A DNA stretch of 64,000 bases from NCBI GenBank assembly GCA_022478985.1, contig JAKSZP010018548.1:62001-126000 (forward strand), read 5' to 3'. This document shows positions 9,815-20,653 of the stretch, one piece after another; the first letter of the stretch is position 1, and the number at the start of each line of letters is the position of its first letter. The notes beneath the pieces are model-generated. The model was not told the DNA's origin. It worked only from the letters and a program-made list of their open reading frames with translations, and made no database searches. Origin of the DNA: Massospora cicadina (taxonomy: Eukaryota; Entomophthoromycota; Entomophthoromycetes; Entomophthorales; Entomophthoraceae). The position numbers and the translations under genes were made by a program.

Positions 9815-11731
9815 TTGAGCATTTCTACTAGAAGTAAAAAAAGTAAGTTTATTTTATCACTGCTGTCTGGCCCCATCCGCTTCCTGCTTGATGTCCTTGG
9901 ATCCGCACCTGCTGCCCCAGTGTGGGGCAGCAGTGCTCCACTCCCTAGCATTTTCCACCCTGTGGGGAAACATGTGCAAATGGGCTTGCATACCCCACCT
10001 GACTCCTCTGGCTGATTTGTCCCCCCTAGACTTAGCGTTCCACCTAGTGCGCATTCACCTGTCCCTCCCCCACCCTCTTGCCCTTCCTAGGTCCAACATT
10101 CACATTTGCCTATGCATCAACTATGGACAATTATTTCTGTATGCGACAAAGCAATTGTCAAGCTTGCCACTGCTACCTTTGTACCAGCTGGTTTTATAGA
10201 TTTCTGCCCTTTTAAGGGCTACTTTGACATAGGATTTCAAATGGAGGAGGACGTTGCAGCAGCGGCTTTGACTTCACTTATTTACAAAAACACTCCTTTT
10301 CCTACTTCCCATACTTGCCTCCCTTCTGACACCACACTTTGGTGGTGTTGTTTGCATCTCACCCTTCTTACCTTCCACCCCAACTTTTGTATGATCAGCT
10401 GACGGCAGGGCTTATGGCTTATGGCACTCAATCCAACCTTGTCTTTGCTGTTCCCTCTGGAGTGGAGCGCCTTGCCACCCCTTGTGCAACAGCCACCATA
10501 ATTCCACACCACCCTACCATAGCCCACCAGATCCCCTGTGCTCGTATTGCAGCAGCGCCTGAGCATTTCTTTTGGGCTCATTTTGATAATGGTCACCAAA
10601 TTTGTCCCCTCTGCTTTGGGATTGACCATTCAGGTAAATCCTGCCCCCAAGCCACTTTCGCTGATTTGGATTTGGATCCCTATTCAGTGGGTTCCATATG
10701 GGGCAGTTCTTGCCCCCTCCACTCAACAAGCCCATTTGATGGGTCAGAGTGGGAAATTGGCCACCACCAAATCAACTACCCACATTAGCCCATCCAATTC
10801 TTCCCCCACCAATCAGAGCCAGGCTTGGATCACCCCTCAACCCAAGCAGCCCATTTGGCTCCTATCCACCCAAATTCATCCACTATTTGAGTAAACCAAA
10901 ATCCATGGGACTTATTGGCCAAGATTGGAGAATCAGGTAAGGTTATCATGAGTGAGGAATCTAGTCAACCGCTCAGCCAATTTGATTATGGTTAGGCGAG
11001 ATTTTTCATTTCTGATTTTTATGATACCCTATTCCCCAGACGTTTCACTCCTAAACCTAATGCTGCACCCTACAAAAGTGACCACCAGCTCACCTTTGCA
11101 GCGGTGGCCTCCCCCCAGTTGCCCAAACCTATGCAATGCAGTGGCCAATCAGTGGATCAATTCCAACTAGGGCTGCCCACACTCTACTTCCCCCCAATTT
11201 CTCTGAATCAGCCTGCATCAATATTTTTATAGCTGTTTGATGATGCTGAAGCTGCTGTTATGCATGTCACTAAACTAGCGGAATTTAACCCATCCACTAA
11301 AATCACCCTTTGTAGTATCTCCTATTTTTCCCAGCTCCCTGATGCCCACATTCAAGCTGAGCATCACTTAGTGGAATTTGTCAAATCTGTTTACTGCACT
11401 GCTCTCAATGAAGAGAATGAGAACTGTTACTACACCTCCATCCTCCCACACTATGCTGATGCCCCAACACCCTGGCTACCCACTTTTGTCCACTTAATCA
11501 AACAAATTATATTGTCATGGCAGATATGTCCACAGAAAACTCGCCAGACCCCCACTCACCCTCTGCCATGGTGGGTTAGAAGTTTCCACCCCTGCCTGAT
11601 TAGAAGTTTTTGTTTTGTCTTTCCGTTCATTCTTTTGATTGGGTTCTTTTGTTTTGTTTTGATTTTCAGTACTGTCTGCCCCTAGTTGGTTTACCTCAAA
11701 TAAAATTTCGAATAAAATTTCAAAAACCATA
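9815..11731 (+). mobile_element. Unit C: ORF1-only LINE-like retroposon, about 1.9 kb
   Basis: Uninterrupted relative of copy B, bounded by an approximately 14-bp TSD. It ends in an A-rich tail with a repeated AATAAAATTT (11698-11720). It encodes only the ORF1-like protein; no endonuclease or reverse transcriptase frame lies inside. Shares its 5' part (PAAPVWG, about 9910) and its 3' untranslated end (CTAGTTGGTTTACCT, about 11683; CTGGTTGGCTTACCT in B, about 9545) with copy B. Size and content recall half-LINE elements that keep ORF1 but lost ORF2. It would depend on another element's RT. Confidence 0.6.
9880..11500 (+). pseudogene. LINE-ORF1-like protein, copy C, with CCHC knuckle
   Basis: Blocks: PAAPVWG (9907), FVPAGFIDFCPFKGYFDIGF (10180-10240), DTTLVVLFA (10330), LLYDQLTAGLMAYG (10385) to VFAVPSGVERLATPCATATI (10443-10502), QIPC, APEHFFWAHFDNGHQ, then the zinc knuckle CPLCFGIDHSGKSC (C-X2-C-X4-H-X4-C, 10606-10647), a Pro/Gln-rich stretch, NPWDLLAKIGESGKV (10900), and a C-terminal acidic domain near 11235-11470 (VTKLAEFNPSTKITL). 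The longest open part is 10339-10788. It probably bound RNA in an RNP. At least three frame changes make it a pseudogene. A host gene family with retrocopies is the alternative. Confidence 0.6.
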
Positions 11732-11745
11732 TGATTAACTCGCTT

Positions 11746-12228
11746 GTACTTGTAAAAAAGGTTCTCTATCATCAAAATAAAATTTAAATGTTGATTGCTA
11801 ACTAGTCAAGGCTACACTCTTAACCCTCATTTTAATGTAAAGTAAAGCTTTATGCTTCTTAGTCTCTTAGCCACTTTTATAAGTAAAAAGAATATATTTA
11901 GGTTTAACCTAAACTTTTTAATAACTTGTTACTACTTCTATCTTTTGCCTTACTTGGTTACTGAAGCTCACATTTTCAGGCTTGATCAAGTTTGTATTCG
12001 TTATCTGAGTTATTCACCTCTAAAAAGATAATATCGTTTGAGTAGCTGAATTAAGTTTAATACGTGATCAAAATTTTAAATACATAGTTTATAATAGCTC
12101 ATCTTTGATCTAAATCGTATGTCACAACAGGCTGTCTACATTTTAAGTATAATTAGAATCTGAAATATTTTAAATAAAATCAAATATAACTGTTTGATTA
12201 TCAATCTTTAATAGGGTAACAGCACTGC
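11746..12228. other. AT-rich intergenic DNA
   Basis: No coding frame, LTR end or repeat recognised. Lies between unit C and the 3' end of the minus-strand gene at 12229 and would hold that gene's 3' UTR and terminator. Confidence 0.5.
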
Positions 12229-13061
12229 TCAGACTGCGGGTTTCATTTTTTCTGAGGCTGGTAACCGCAAAGGTAAGATTATCCGGACCACCCCTAAAGC
12301 AATGCTTTGGATAGGAAAAGGAAAGATGTAGCTCTTCTTATAGAAGATATCTTGAGTGAAGGACTGAACGATACTCTCGTCTGACCAGGTAATGAATAGA
12401 TCCCTATTCGGACCAATACGTAAGCAGCAATTATTCACATCCTGATCAAAGCGTATATCAATCAGCGCTTTATTGGCCTTCCGTAACTACTTCGGCTTGT
12501 TCTAATGTCGTACCTTATAAGCTTTTTACGCTGCTTGGATTTTGTCAAGAGATATAGCAATTTGGATGTACGGTCGGTATCAAAACTGGCAATTTCTTCA
12601 TTAAAGATGGCTTGGATGTATAGTAATTTGGGAAAGTTTGGACACACCACGATAGCACCTTTCGCGTAGTGAAGTTCATTATAGAGGTTAAAGGCTGCTA
12701 ATATCCAGGTTCCAGATAATTTGATATCAACTACAACCCCATTATAGGGGATTCTACAATGGAGGGTGGAGTATAGATTTCCACTTTGCAAACCACTCAA
12801 CTTGTAGATGGTTTGTTTGTAATCAGTGGTATAAGCTACGTCTAAGTTATAATAATTTAGTTGTCCAAGTTTATCGTTACTCCGGAGGAACCAATAATTG
12901 GACAGGTTATTCACGTCCTGGAAGGTGATGATACCGTTGTCAACTGGGGTTGATACAACAAAGTGGCCATTTGGGTGGGGCCCAATTCCAATCGTAAGGG
13001 CGGGGAGCTCAATTATGTCAATTTCACAAATGACTAAGTACAAGAACAATGTATACAACAT
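12229..13061 (-). CDS. Putative secreted beta-propeller-like protein, one frameshift
   Basis: The one convincing non-transposon gene. Reading starts at ATG 13061; the GTG 12 bases upstream is not a eukaryotic start. The N-terminus MLYTLFLYLVICEIDIIELP looks like a signal peptide. The body has repeated beta-strand-rich phrases typical of propeller blades: IGPHPNGHFVVST, GVVVDIKLSGTWILAAFN, IASFDTDRTSKLLYLLT, KLIRYDIRT. The frame closes at 12462, but an adjacent frame continues as ALIDIRFDQDVNNCCLRIGP to a stop at 12229. One indel near 12483-12500 therefore splits a protein of about 275 residues. There is no GT...AG intron at the joint. It could be a recent pseudogene or a sequencing indel. Family not recognised. 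TATAAATA lies at 13095-13088 on the minus strand, only about 27 bases before the ATG. Confidence 0.55.
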
Positions 13062-13095
13062 ATAAATCAACACTTTCTCATAGTACTATTTATAA

Positions 13096-14100
13096 GCTAT
13101 AAAACAAACTTGCTGATGCTTTTAATACTAAGTTCATTCAAGTACAGATTGTTTTATATTTTCGATTATCAAACTTTATAGCATCGAACTTTCTGAGTAA
13201 CGCTGATCATTGATTAGTTTGTAATTAGGCTTTAATCCACTCGGCACTAAAGATAGTCCAATTTGTTATGGTTAGCGTCAAGTCCTCTGTTGATTTGGAC
13301 GTCAATTAGTCTTCTTGCTTAATGTTTCTATTTCGAATAACATTAATTATCTTTTAAAAAGAAAGCTATAATTTAGTCTAACCAAACTATTTGACCAAGT
13401 CAAGAAGAGCGTATTATTGTTTACAAGATTGTGCTAAAGTAAAAGACTATCATTAAAAGGCGGCTTAAGTCTAGTACTAAAAAAGGCGGCTTAAGAATCT
13501 TATGAGCTTTTATGTCGTTCTAAAAGTTTAAGCTTTAGATTAAACTTTTTTACTTTGCTAGTTATCGTATATCTTGCATTTTGGTTTGCCAAATCTCAGT
13601 TTGTTTAGAGTGCGCTAACTGAGAAACCAGGACTTAAATACATAAAGAGCTATAGTGTGAATCTCAAAATTAGATTTATTTGATGGAATATATAATTTAA
13701 ACATTCAATTGTTGCATCCAAGAACTTATAAAAATCGTAACTTTATGTAGTGTTTTTCATTATAATGATAAATATCATTAAAAACATAATAAATTTTTTG
13801 AAGTTGTATAAAAATTCTTAATAGGAAGATATATCAAAACATGAGAAAATTAGAAAATAAAGTTAATATAAGAGCTAAAAAAGTACTTTCATATTCAAGC
13901 TATACTATTAAATTATAATAAACATTTTACTAGTATAACATCTATAGAAAGAAGATAATTGTGTTTTAGCATTATCATTTATGACTAAGATACTAATATA
14001 TCTAACTAGCGGAGTTACCCGGCGTTGCTCAGTATTTTTTTACTAGACGATTTGAACAGATTTTTTAGGTTTTATATCAAAGATAACACGAAACTGCTTA
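13096..14100. other. AT-rich intergenic DNA upstream of the propeller-like gene
   Basis: No coding frame. Contains a 15-base direct repeat AAAAGGCGGCTTAAG at 13455-13469 and 13481-13495 (spacing 26). Near 14005 it contains GGAGTTACCCGGCGTTGC, GC-rich against a very AT-rich background. This looks like the edge of an old repeat of unknown class, adjoining the minisatellite. Confidence 0.4.
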
Positions 14101-14104
14101 CTCA

Positions 14105-14500
14105 TTAGCATTGAACATATCAAACCGATTAAATCACCAACCGCTTACCATTACAGTTGAACCCATCAAATCAATCAAGAACCACCAACCACTTAGCCAA
14201 AGCCAATTGAATCTATCGAATTACTCTGATACCATTAAACCACTTGGCAAGTCAAAGAACTTATCGAATCAACCAAAACCCACCAACCACTCGGCCAAAA
14301 CCATATGATTGTTAGAAACAACCAAATTCACCAACTCCTCGGCCAAATAAAATTAAGCTTTATCAAATCAACCAAAATTCTCCAACCCTTGGCTAAATCC
14401 AATTTAAATATTAATTCAATAATTTACCGCCAAGTACTTACCTAAAACCATTGGATCTATCAAAATGACCAAAAAGCACCAACCACTCAGCCAATTAAAA
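14105..14500. repeat. Degenerate minisatellite, about 48-bp unit
   Basis: The phrase CCAACCACTCAGCCAAAACC and variants recur at about 14138, 14187, 14282, 14330, 14381 and 14476, with ACCATTAAACCACTT in between. Spacings are about 45-51 bp or a double. Each unit also holds an (AT)CAAATCAACC part. The open frame 14111-14308 is a product of the repeat, not a gene. Related sequence is at 57700-57960 and 58430-58530. Confidence 0.75.
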
Positions 14501-14753
14501 TTAAACCTATCGGATCAATAAAATACTATAAAACTACCAACCAAAACATCTCTATATTTAAAAATCATTATGTGTGTATATGTGATATATCATCTTTTAA
14601 ACTAATAAACAAACTTCAACCTAACTTTGCACAGGTATTTTATAAATTAGGGGAAAACTTAAACAGGTATTTTAAAGACATAATAAAATAATATAAAGTA
14701 GTTATTTTTAAAAATGAATGGATAACTAGTAGTCAAGCTAACAAATCCAAAGG

Positions 14754-14895
14754 AGAGGAGTGGTAGCATAGTGGGTGGTTCCTGCTCCTCTCTGGGTTTG
14801 GTTCTGATTGAAACAGGTTTGAAAACAGCACAGGCTAAAAAAACTCAGTGTGGTATATTTGTCCCAATTTTGACCTGCCTCATTTACTTTGACAT
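14754..14895 (+). mobile_element. tRNA-derived SINE, copy 1
   Basis: A 142-bp insertion between perfect 9-bp duplications ATCCAAAGG (14745-14753 and 14896-14904). It holds TAGCATAGTGGG (14764-14775), a full match to the Pol III A-box TRGCNNAGYNGG, and a weak B-box GGTTCTGATTG (14800-14810). The body motif GTGGTATATTTGTCC (14849-14863) is shared with copy 2 at 53330-53344. Not a functional tRNA gene, since the arms do not pair fully. Confidence 0.7.
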
Positions 14896-14959
14896 ATCCA
14901 AAGGTGCAAGCTCTTATTCTGAACTTGATTAAAACACTCAAAAATGCAGAACTTAACAT

Positions 14960-15100
14960 CTTTGAGTTTTTGTGTGCCCATTAGGGCACCCAGTGCAGGC
15001 CACTTTGTGGGATGAAACCTGGGGGTACTGCCCCCACCACACTGGGGCTGCGCAAATCTAAGCACCACTGAGATGGGCCCGACCGCGGGTGGGGTGGCAG
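14960..15100. mobile_element. Second SINE-like insertion, different family
   Basis: A 141-bp GC-rich block in AT-rich DNA, flanked by ACTTAACAT at 14951-14959 and 15101-15109. On the plus strand GGGATGAAACC (about 15009) matches 8 of 11 positions of a B-box. No sequence in common with copies 1 and 2. Size and the 9-bp TSD suggest a short retroposon. Class and orientation are uncertain. Confidence 0.5.
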
Positions 15101-15227
15101 ACTTAACATTTTATTATCCAGAGAAGAACAAATAGAAACTCAGATATATGATACTTTTTAGATAGATTTGATAACTAAATTGGCTCATCATTTTATCTTT
15201 AGGTTTGGCTATCACTTGCAATATCAG

Positions 15228-15673
15228 TGTTGAACATTTAATAAATTTTGAAGGCTGAGCCCTTCAAAGGCTATAAAATATAAGATGCAATAGCTCAAGC
15301 ACAATTTCCTAGCAGATTTTATAGTCCCTAGGATAATCTCTTGGAAAATTTGGTTGACCCCAAGGCAAATCTCTGTTATAACAGGCTAATCACTAGTGAA
15401 TACTAGGCAAAAGTTTTGAACTAAAAAAGAACTCCTTTATTTTAGGATTTGGGGTTATTTATCAATTTAGTTGAGGCCTGGAACTGGGTAAAGTATGGGG
15501 TTTTCTGAGTCAGTGCACCAGAATGAGAAGGGTTCTTCTGAGTTCAATATTTTTCAATTGATCTGCTAGAGTCTGATGATTCCCAGCTAGCAAGATCTTT
15601 TACCACTGTCAGATTGAATTCAGAAGTAATTTGAGCAGATAGAATCTCATCAAAGAGTGCATTGGTCATGGTG
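15228..15673 (-). pseudogene. Repeat K, left part: LTR-like block with a conserved minus-strand frame
   Basis: Starts TGTTGAACAT and aligns along its length with 57101-57640, the 5' LTR side of element F (shared CCTTTATTTTxGGxTTTGGGGTTATTTATCAATTTA). The minus-strand frame near 15540-15670 reads ALFDEILSAQITSEFNLTVV, matching SDEPLSNQIPSEFTLTVM in the F copy. K is cut by element D and resumes at 35146 (GGCACATATTCCACCACC versus TTGCACATATTCCGCCACC at 57586). Probably an old solo LTR; the protein frame may be fortuitous. Confidence 0.5.
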
Positions 15674-16416
15674 TGTTTGTAGGAATCCAGCTTAGTTACG
15701 CTCACTTGGTGCTGCACCACTGGATCCCACAAAGAATTTAATAAAATAAAAAATAGATGACTATAAAAATTTTTTTATAAAATTTCAATGTAAGTGCGGG
15801 TGTAAAAAAATGAGAAGTGATTCTTTCCAATTTTTAACGATTAGTATTTATACTATTTAAATGTCTGAGGAAATTTGGGGATAGATTTGGAATAGCTTTG
15901 AGGCTTTCCAATTTAGGTAATATGGGTGTCAGTCCTATTAGATCTTGAGGAAAGTTAGTGAATTTTGGTAAAACGGATGTTGGGGTTTTTGGGCAGAATA
16001 TATCCATGTGACAAGGTTTTGATGTACAAAATCAATCACTGCTAGAGAAATCATTCTCACCTTGGGGGACCACCGCCACGCCTATAAAAGGGTGTTGCCC
16101 CCATGCAGGTGTGTTAGAGGACTTGGTAATGGTTGGGGGAGTACCTTCTGCTTGTTCCCCAAAGTCTGTCATGGGATAAACATAATCTGATCATTTGATT
16201 TTACAGAAAGTGCCCATGCGGGTTTTGAACTGGATTACCCTGGTTAATGGGGTTCCACCAAGAATCATCCAGGGTCTTTTGGCTGATATTGTCAACATTT
16301 TCATTGACATTGCTCTAAATACTATCAGAAATTGCAAATGGCTGACATTTCTCTTGCTCAGCTGAACTCAGCCTAAGACATTCTTATTTTTAAGCTGCAA
16401 AGGCAAATATCTGACA
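15674..16416 (-). repeat. 3' LTR of element D
   Basis: Same family as 34405-35145, 3471-4221 and 8084-8774. The inner edge at 16417 is a polypyrimidine run on the plus strand, i.e. the purine tract GAGGGGGTGA of the minus-strand element directly before its LTR. TATAAAAG at 16083-16090 reads antisense to the element. Confidence 0.85.
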
Positions 16417-16991
16417 TCACCCCCTCAAGAATGTTGGGGGGTAAGTAGGATCAAAGGAAACAGCCATGTACACAATTAATTGTGACACTAGTAGCTAGAT
16501 TTTTGATAGAGTACTCGTTTTCTCTCTTGTAGATGATGGTAAAAGGACCCTCCCAAATAGATCCAAACTTACCACTTCTAGGAGCGATGCGTTTATGGTA
16601 GTACAACTCCATGTCAGATACTTGTAAGGTAGGTAGGGGGATTCAGTAAACATTTGAAGCCTGCCCTTCTTTTGTTACTGTTTTGGCTAAATTGATCATA
16701 GCTTTATATTGGAGTTGAATTATGCGCTGAGCCAATCTTCTCAACTCTCTCTGGTTCCTCAACTCTAGAAGAGAATACATCCTTAGCTAAGAGGGCAGCT
16801 ATGCCTGGTTCCCGCCCATACAAGACACAGAATTGAGACATTTTTAAAATCTGGAGATAGCTAATCCAGTATTCCATAAGAGCACTAGGTAGATATTAAT
16901 CCCAGTGAAGAGGATCAGAGGAGGCCATTTTTTGAAGAATGGAAACCAAGGTTCCATTTGCTCTCTCCCCAGTCCCATTTGTGGAGGGGTT
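16417..16991 (-). pseudogene. Element D integrase C-terminus
   Basis: Minus-strand YNPSTNGTGERANGTLVS (about 16990-16935), then SILQKMASSDPLHWD, match NPSTNGAVERVNGTLVSIL of element A at 2895-2950, including the catalytic Glu of the DDE triad. The rest, to the PPT at 16417, is the degenerate C-terminal domain. The frame is cut at 16992 by element I. The missing core resumes at 24321. Confidence 0.85.
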
Positions 16992-16996
16992 ATATG

Positions 16997-18418
16997 TGTC
17001 ATGGAAATGGCAGAAGAAGTTTAGACTGGCCTGCCAGTCAGAATGTGTAATCACCCAAAAAGCAAGCCAGAATTCCAGAGGCATTGCTGACTGGATGACT
17101 TGATATGAAGCAGGCATTGGGAAATGACGAAGTGTTGGTGCAGCACAAAGGTGAGAATAACTCTGACAACAAACCACACTGAACCCACTCCCAGCCCAGG
17201 GGGTCTTACTGCAGGGGGTGGAATCACAGGGATAATTTCAATGAGATCCTCGGCATATGGGGCCATTTCAACTTGGGTGGCAAGGAGACAGATTCTCTCT
17301 TGCAATTGGTGGACATACGGCCACAAGATCCCCATGTATTGCTGCCAGAAGTTAATGATAATAGGGTTGTAGAGCCAAAAATATTGGACTCACTGAACCC
17401 AATTGATGACGGAGGGGGCCATAGTGACCAAGAGTACTGGTAGAGCCCATCTGGTATATGGACTGACAGGCCACCAGGGAAATGCCATCAGGGATGCAGT
17501 CAGAAGAAATAATAAAAATTGTTTGGTTTTTTGGCAAAAGTTTTATTGAAGGAAAAGGAAGAAAATTGACCAACAATTTTCTCAGTGCTATGCAACTGAT
17601 TAAATAGTGGTTGGTTGGGGTAGTGACAAGCTGGGATCAGGTCCCACAATTTTGACTTAACCGGCGAATTGTTTGGGAATGGGTGGGTTTGTTCCTTGAG
17701 AACTGACATCACAAAATTTGGTGGTGGGCCAAGTTGCTGTCAGTTCAACCTCAAACATCCAAACTGGGGCTCAGCTATATTTCTGATAGTTGGCATGATG
17801 GTGTTTGGCCCAACAAGCAATGGGAATCCCACAAGGCCACCCCACATAGGGGTGGGTCCATTTGGTTGGGAACGGGTTCAGAACGCCCAACCTTCCCACG
17901 CTTGGTTGCTGGACTGTTCATTTGGTCAATGGCATCACATCAGCCACAACGCCCAAATTACCTAACAGGGCTTCAAACCCTCATCAGTGGCGCTCACTGC
18001 TATAGCCTGATCATCAAGGATGATCCTCGATGACTTTGATAGGAGGGTGCTTTGTTCAATTAGCATATTGGTCAAATTGGAACTGTTGGGCGTTCTGGCT
18101 GATACCTCAGTCTTCATGCCTTTCCAGCCATTTGAGATTTGGGCATCAACCAGGTTGCCACTCAAATTAGATCTGGCCAATTTCAATTTAACAATTTTGG
18201 CGCAGATTTCGCTATTTCCCTGTAACAGTTCAGCTGAGGTGAGCGTGGGTACTGGGGGTGGGGTCCAAAGCAGAAGGGCTGTTACCCATCACTCATCTAC
18301 TACGTGAGCAAGATCGCCCTGAGTAATGAGGGGTACAGCCATCCTCTTCGGTGTCTTTTTACTCGGGAATGGGAAGATGGCCTGATCAACAGCCAGGGGA
18401 CATTCCCTGGGACTTACA
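16997..18418 (-). repeat. 3' LTR of element I
   Basis: On the plus strand it starts TGTCATGGAAATGGC and ends GGGACTTACA. Near-identical in layout to 22892-24315. It contains AATTGACCAAC at 17564-17574, complementary to the RNA-level PBS, with CTATTTAA about 34 bases upstream on the minus strand, as expected for a TATA-type promoter placing the RNA start at TTGGTC. Related LTRs: 48032-49989, 54086-55360, 59081-60293. Confidence 0.9.
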
Positions 18419-18539
18419 TTACCCTTTCCTTTTTCCAAAGGAAGGGCACCCCCACCGAGAAACTGGACTAGAGCCACATGCTTGTGTGCCTTGGGTAACT
18501 TGATAGCCATAATCGTCATGACTTTCTGGGGGGGCGGGG

Positions 18540-18700
18540 AGCCTCAGGGTGGGATAGATGGGATGCTTCAATCAGGTCCATGCTTTTCGCGCAATTGCAT
18601 GCCTTGACCCAACTATTTTGTAGGATGGATACCCTTTTCAGGCCACTAGATATTTGATGGAACGTCGCGACTTCCAGGATGCCAGGAAAGCCTCTACCTC
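18540..18700 (-). pseudogene. Element I chromodomain, degenerate
   Basis: The minus-strand reading EVEAFLASWKSRRSIKYLVA, a stop, then KGYPSY and, in a shifted frame, NSWVKACNCAKSMDLIEASH follows the chromodomain pattern (beta strands with YLV.WKG, then NSW and a C-terminal helix). It lies directly after the integrase C-terminal module, as in chromoviruses, where it directs integration to marked chromatin. One stop and one shift disable it. Confidence 0.7.
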
Positions 18701-19700
18701 AGCTTCTTCCTCATTATTGACGATGATTGGTTCAGGTTCCATGGGAATTGCACCCTTGAAGGGTGACAGCTGGGAAAAATGGAAAACAGGGTGCTGCTTC
18801 CAATGCGCAGGAAGCTTCAGTTGGAACGCCCCATTACCCAATACCTCCTCCACTAAATGCGGACCTGAGCATTTACTGGCGAATCTATGGGAAGGGGTTT
18901 GATTTTTTAATTGACAGGTATCAAGCATAACGTAGGAACCCACTGTAAAATTGTGACCTGGAAAAAGCTTACAATCCGCAAACTGCTTGTAGTCATCGAT
19001 GGCTTTGGTAAGGTGTTCCCGTACTAAAGCTTGAGTTGACCAGATTTGGGCAGTGTGGTCCGCGACAGCTTGAACCTCAGGCCGCAAGCATGGCATGTAA
19101 AAAAAAGGATTGTAACCCAACGTTGCTTTGTAAGGGGAAACCCCCGTGGATGCATGGGTCCCATTATTGTAAGTGAATTGAGCAAGGGGCAAATCACTGG
19201 CCCAAGTATCCTGCGCTGCTGCAGCATAACAACGCAGGTACTGTTTAGGACTTGATTGACCTGCTTGGTCTGTCTGTCAGACTGAGGGTGATACACCGTG
19301 GATTTACAGTGGGATATTTTCAGGATTGATAGGAGTTCACTCCAGAACTGGGCGGTAAACTGTGAGCCTTAGTCACTGATGATCTCCTGGGGAAGACCAA
19401 ACATCAAAAACATATGGCGTACAAAAAGATGGGCAGTTTCTTCTGATGTAATCGTGGAAGTACAGGGGATAAAAAGGGGAAATTTCGTGAAATGATCCAC
19501 CACTACTATCACTGCAGTGAACCCGTTAGAACAGGGGAGTTCAACAATAAAGTCCATGGACACCGAGGTCCATGGACCCTCCGCCTGCTGTAAGGGGTGC
19601 ATGAGGCCATTTTCCCAGAGCGATATGACTTGGCCCTAGTGCAAATAACACAATCAGCGATCCAAGATGGGACCTCTTTGTCAGTCCCACCCAATTAAAG
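18701..19700 (-). pseudogene. Element I integrase core and C-terminal module
   Basis: From the N-terminal side: zinc-region remnant and CVICTRAKS (about 19650), PWTSVSMDFIVELP (first Asp, about 19560), FTKFPLFIPC, LPQEIISD (second Asp, about 19371), a break, then YHPQSDRQTKQVNQVL (about 19290). The usual Glu is replaced by Lys in QTKQVNQ. Then LPLAQFTYNNGTHASTG (from 19192) and a GPY/F-type module SGPHLVEEVLGNGAFQLKLP (about 18880-18820). The module is known to assist integration. The loss of Glu and the frame break at about 19360 make it inactive. Confidence 0.85.
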
Positions 19701-20635
19701 GTTTGCTTGATCAAATTGATGCATATGTTGTTGCCAAGATGTCCAATCATGGGGGGATCATGATGTGTGCAGAATACCTCCAAGCGGAAGGAGGGGGGAA
19801 CCCAAATGTGAGAGTGGAAGTAAATGAGTCCCTCTTCTAAGGAGTATAGGGAGTGTTTGGGACTCGAGTGAGCCAACTGCTCAACCAACTCCACGCCCTC
19901 CGGGCAGGCCATTTGACCAGCTAAAACCTGAGTTACCAGTGGGGCATCAGGAGCCAAAGCGAAGGAGGAAATGATGGGGGGAACAATCAACAGGATCTGA
20001 GCGGCAGGGATCATGGTGATGAGATCCACCTCCTCAGGTTCCGAGGGACAGTGGGCAGGACTGTAGCTTAGGAAATTGGGAAGTACATTGAGCGCACCTT
20101 TAATGAATTCATATTTAAAGTTAAAACTGCACAGGTCTTGATAGGTTTGAGCCTGCCGATGCGCCAATTTTTGGGGTTTGTGAAAATACAAAAGGGCCTG
20201 GTGATCCGTGCAGACTGTTATTACATGGCGGGCACCCTGCAACAGATACCGCCAATGAGTTAATGCCCATGCAACAGCTGCCAATTCCTTGTCATAAATG
20301 GCCCAAGGCTGCTCCGTGGCTGTGAATTTTTGGGAGAAATAAGTGACCAGATGTTCAAGACCATTGTGCTCCTGAAGCAACACCACTCCCACTGCTATTG
20401 ATGAGGAATCACATGCAATGATATACAGTTTGGTGGGATTGGCATGTTTCAAAATAGGCGGAGACATGAACACCTCCTTGATCAATTTGAACGCCTGTGG
20501 GCATTTGGGCGTCCAACAAAATGGTACGTTCTTCCCAGTAAGGGGGTGGAGCGGTGTGGCCAACTGAAGAAAGTGGTGGGGAAAACTTTTTAGGAAGATG
20601 ATAGTTCCCAAGAAACTCCAAATTTGTTTCTGCAT
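19541..20635 (-). pseudogene. Element I RNase H and integrase zinc region (364 open codons)
   Basis: The longest open frame in the window. Thumb/connection: FLGTIIFLKSFPHHFLQLATPLHPL. RNase H: LYIIACDSSSIAVGVVLLQE (first Asp), YDKELAAVAWALTHWRYLL (Glu) and CTDHQALLYF (Asp). Then the tether FIKGALNVLPNFLSY, followed by HHDPPMIGHLGNN of the integrase HHCC region. The reading frame crosses into the integrase in a wrong frame near 19700. It removes RNA from the RNA-DNA hybrid in the family; here the flanking pol is broken, so no function is expected. Confidence 0.88.
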
Positions 20636-20653
20636 AGTTGGGGTTGGCCATTC

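Noticed and set aside
6940..11731. A full LINE with endonuclease and reverse transcriptase
   Set aside because: No frame with RT or endonuclease motifs occurs in or directly after copies B and C.
14110..14310. Open frame with Asn/Pro/Leu-rich peptide repeats
   Set aside because: It is a product of the 48-bp minisatellite, with no start context or domain and no conserved frame across units.
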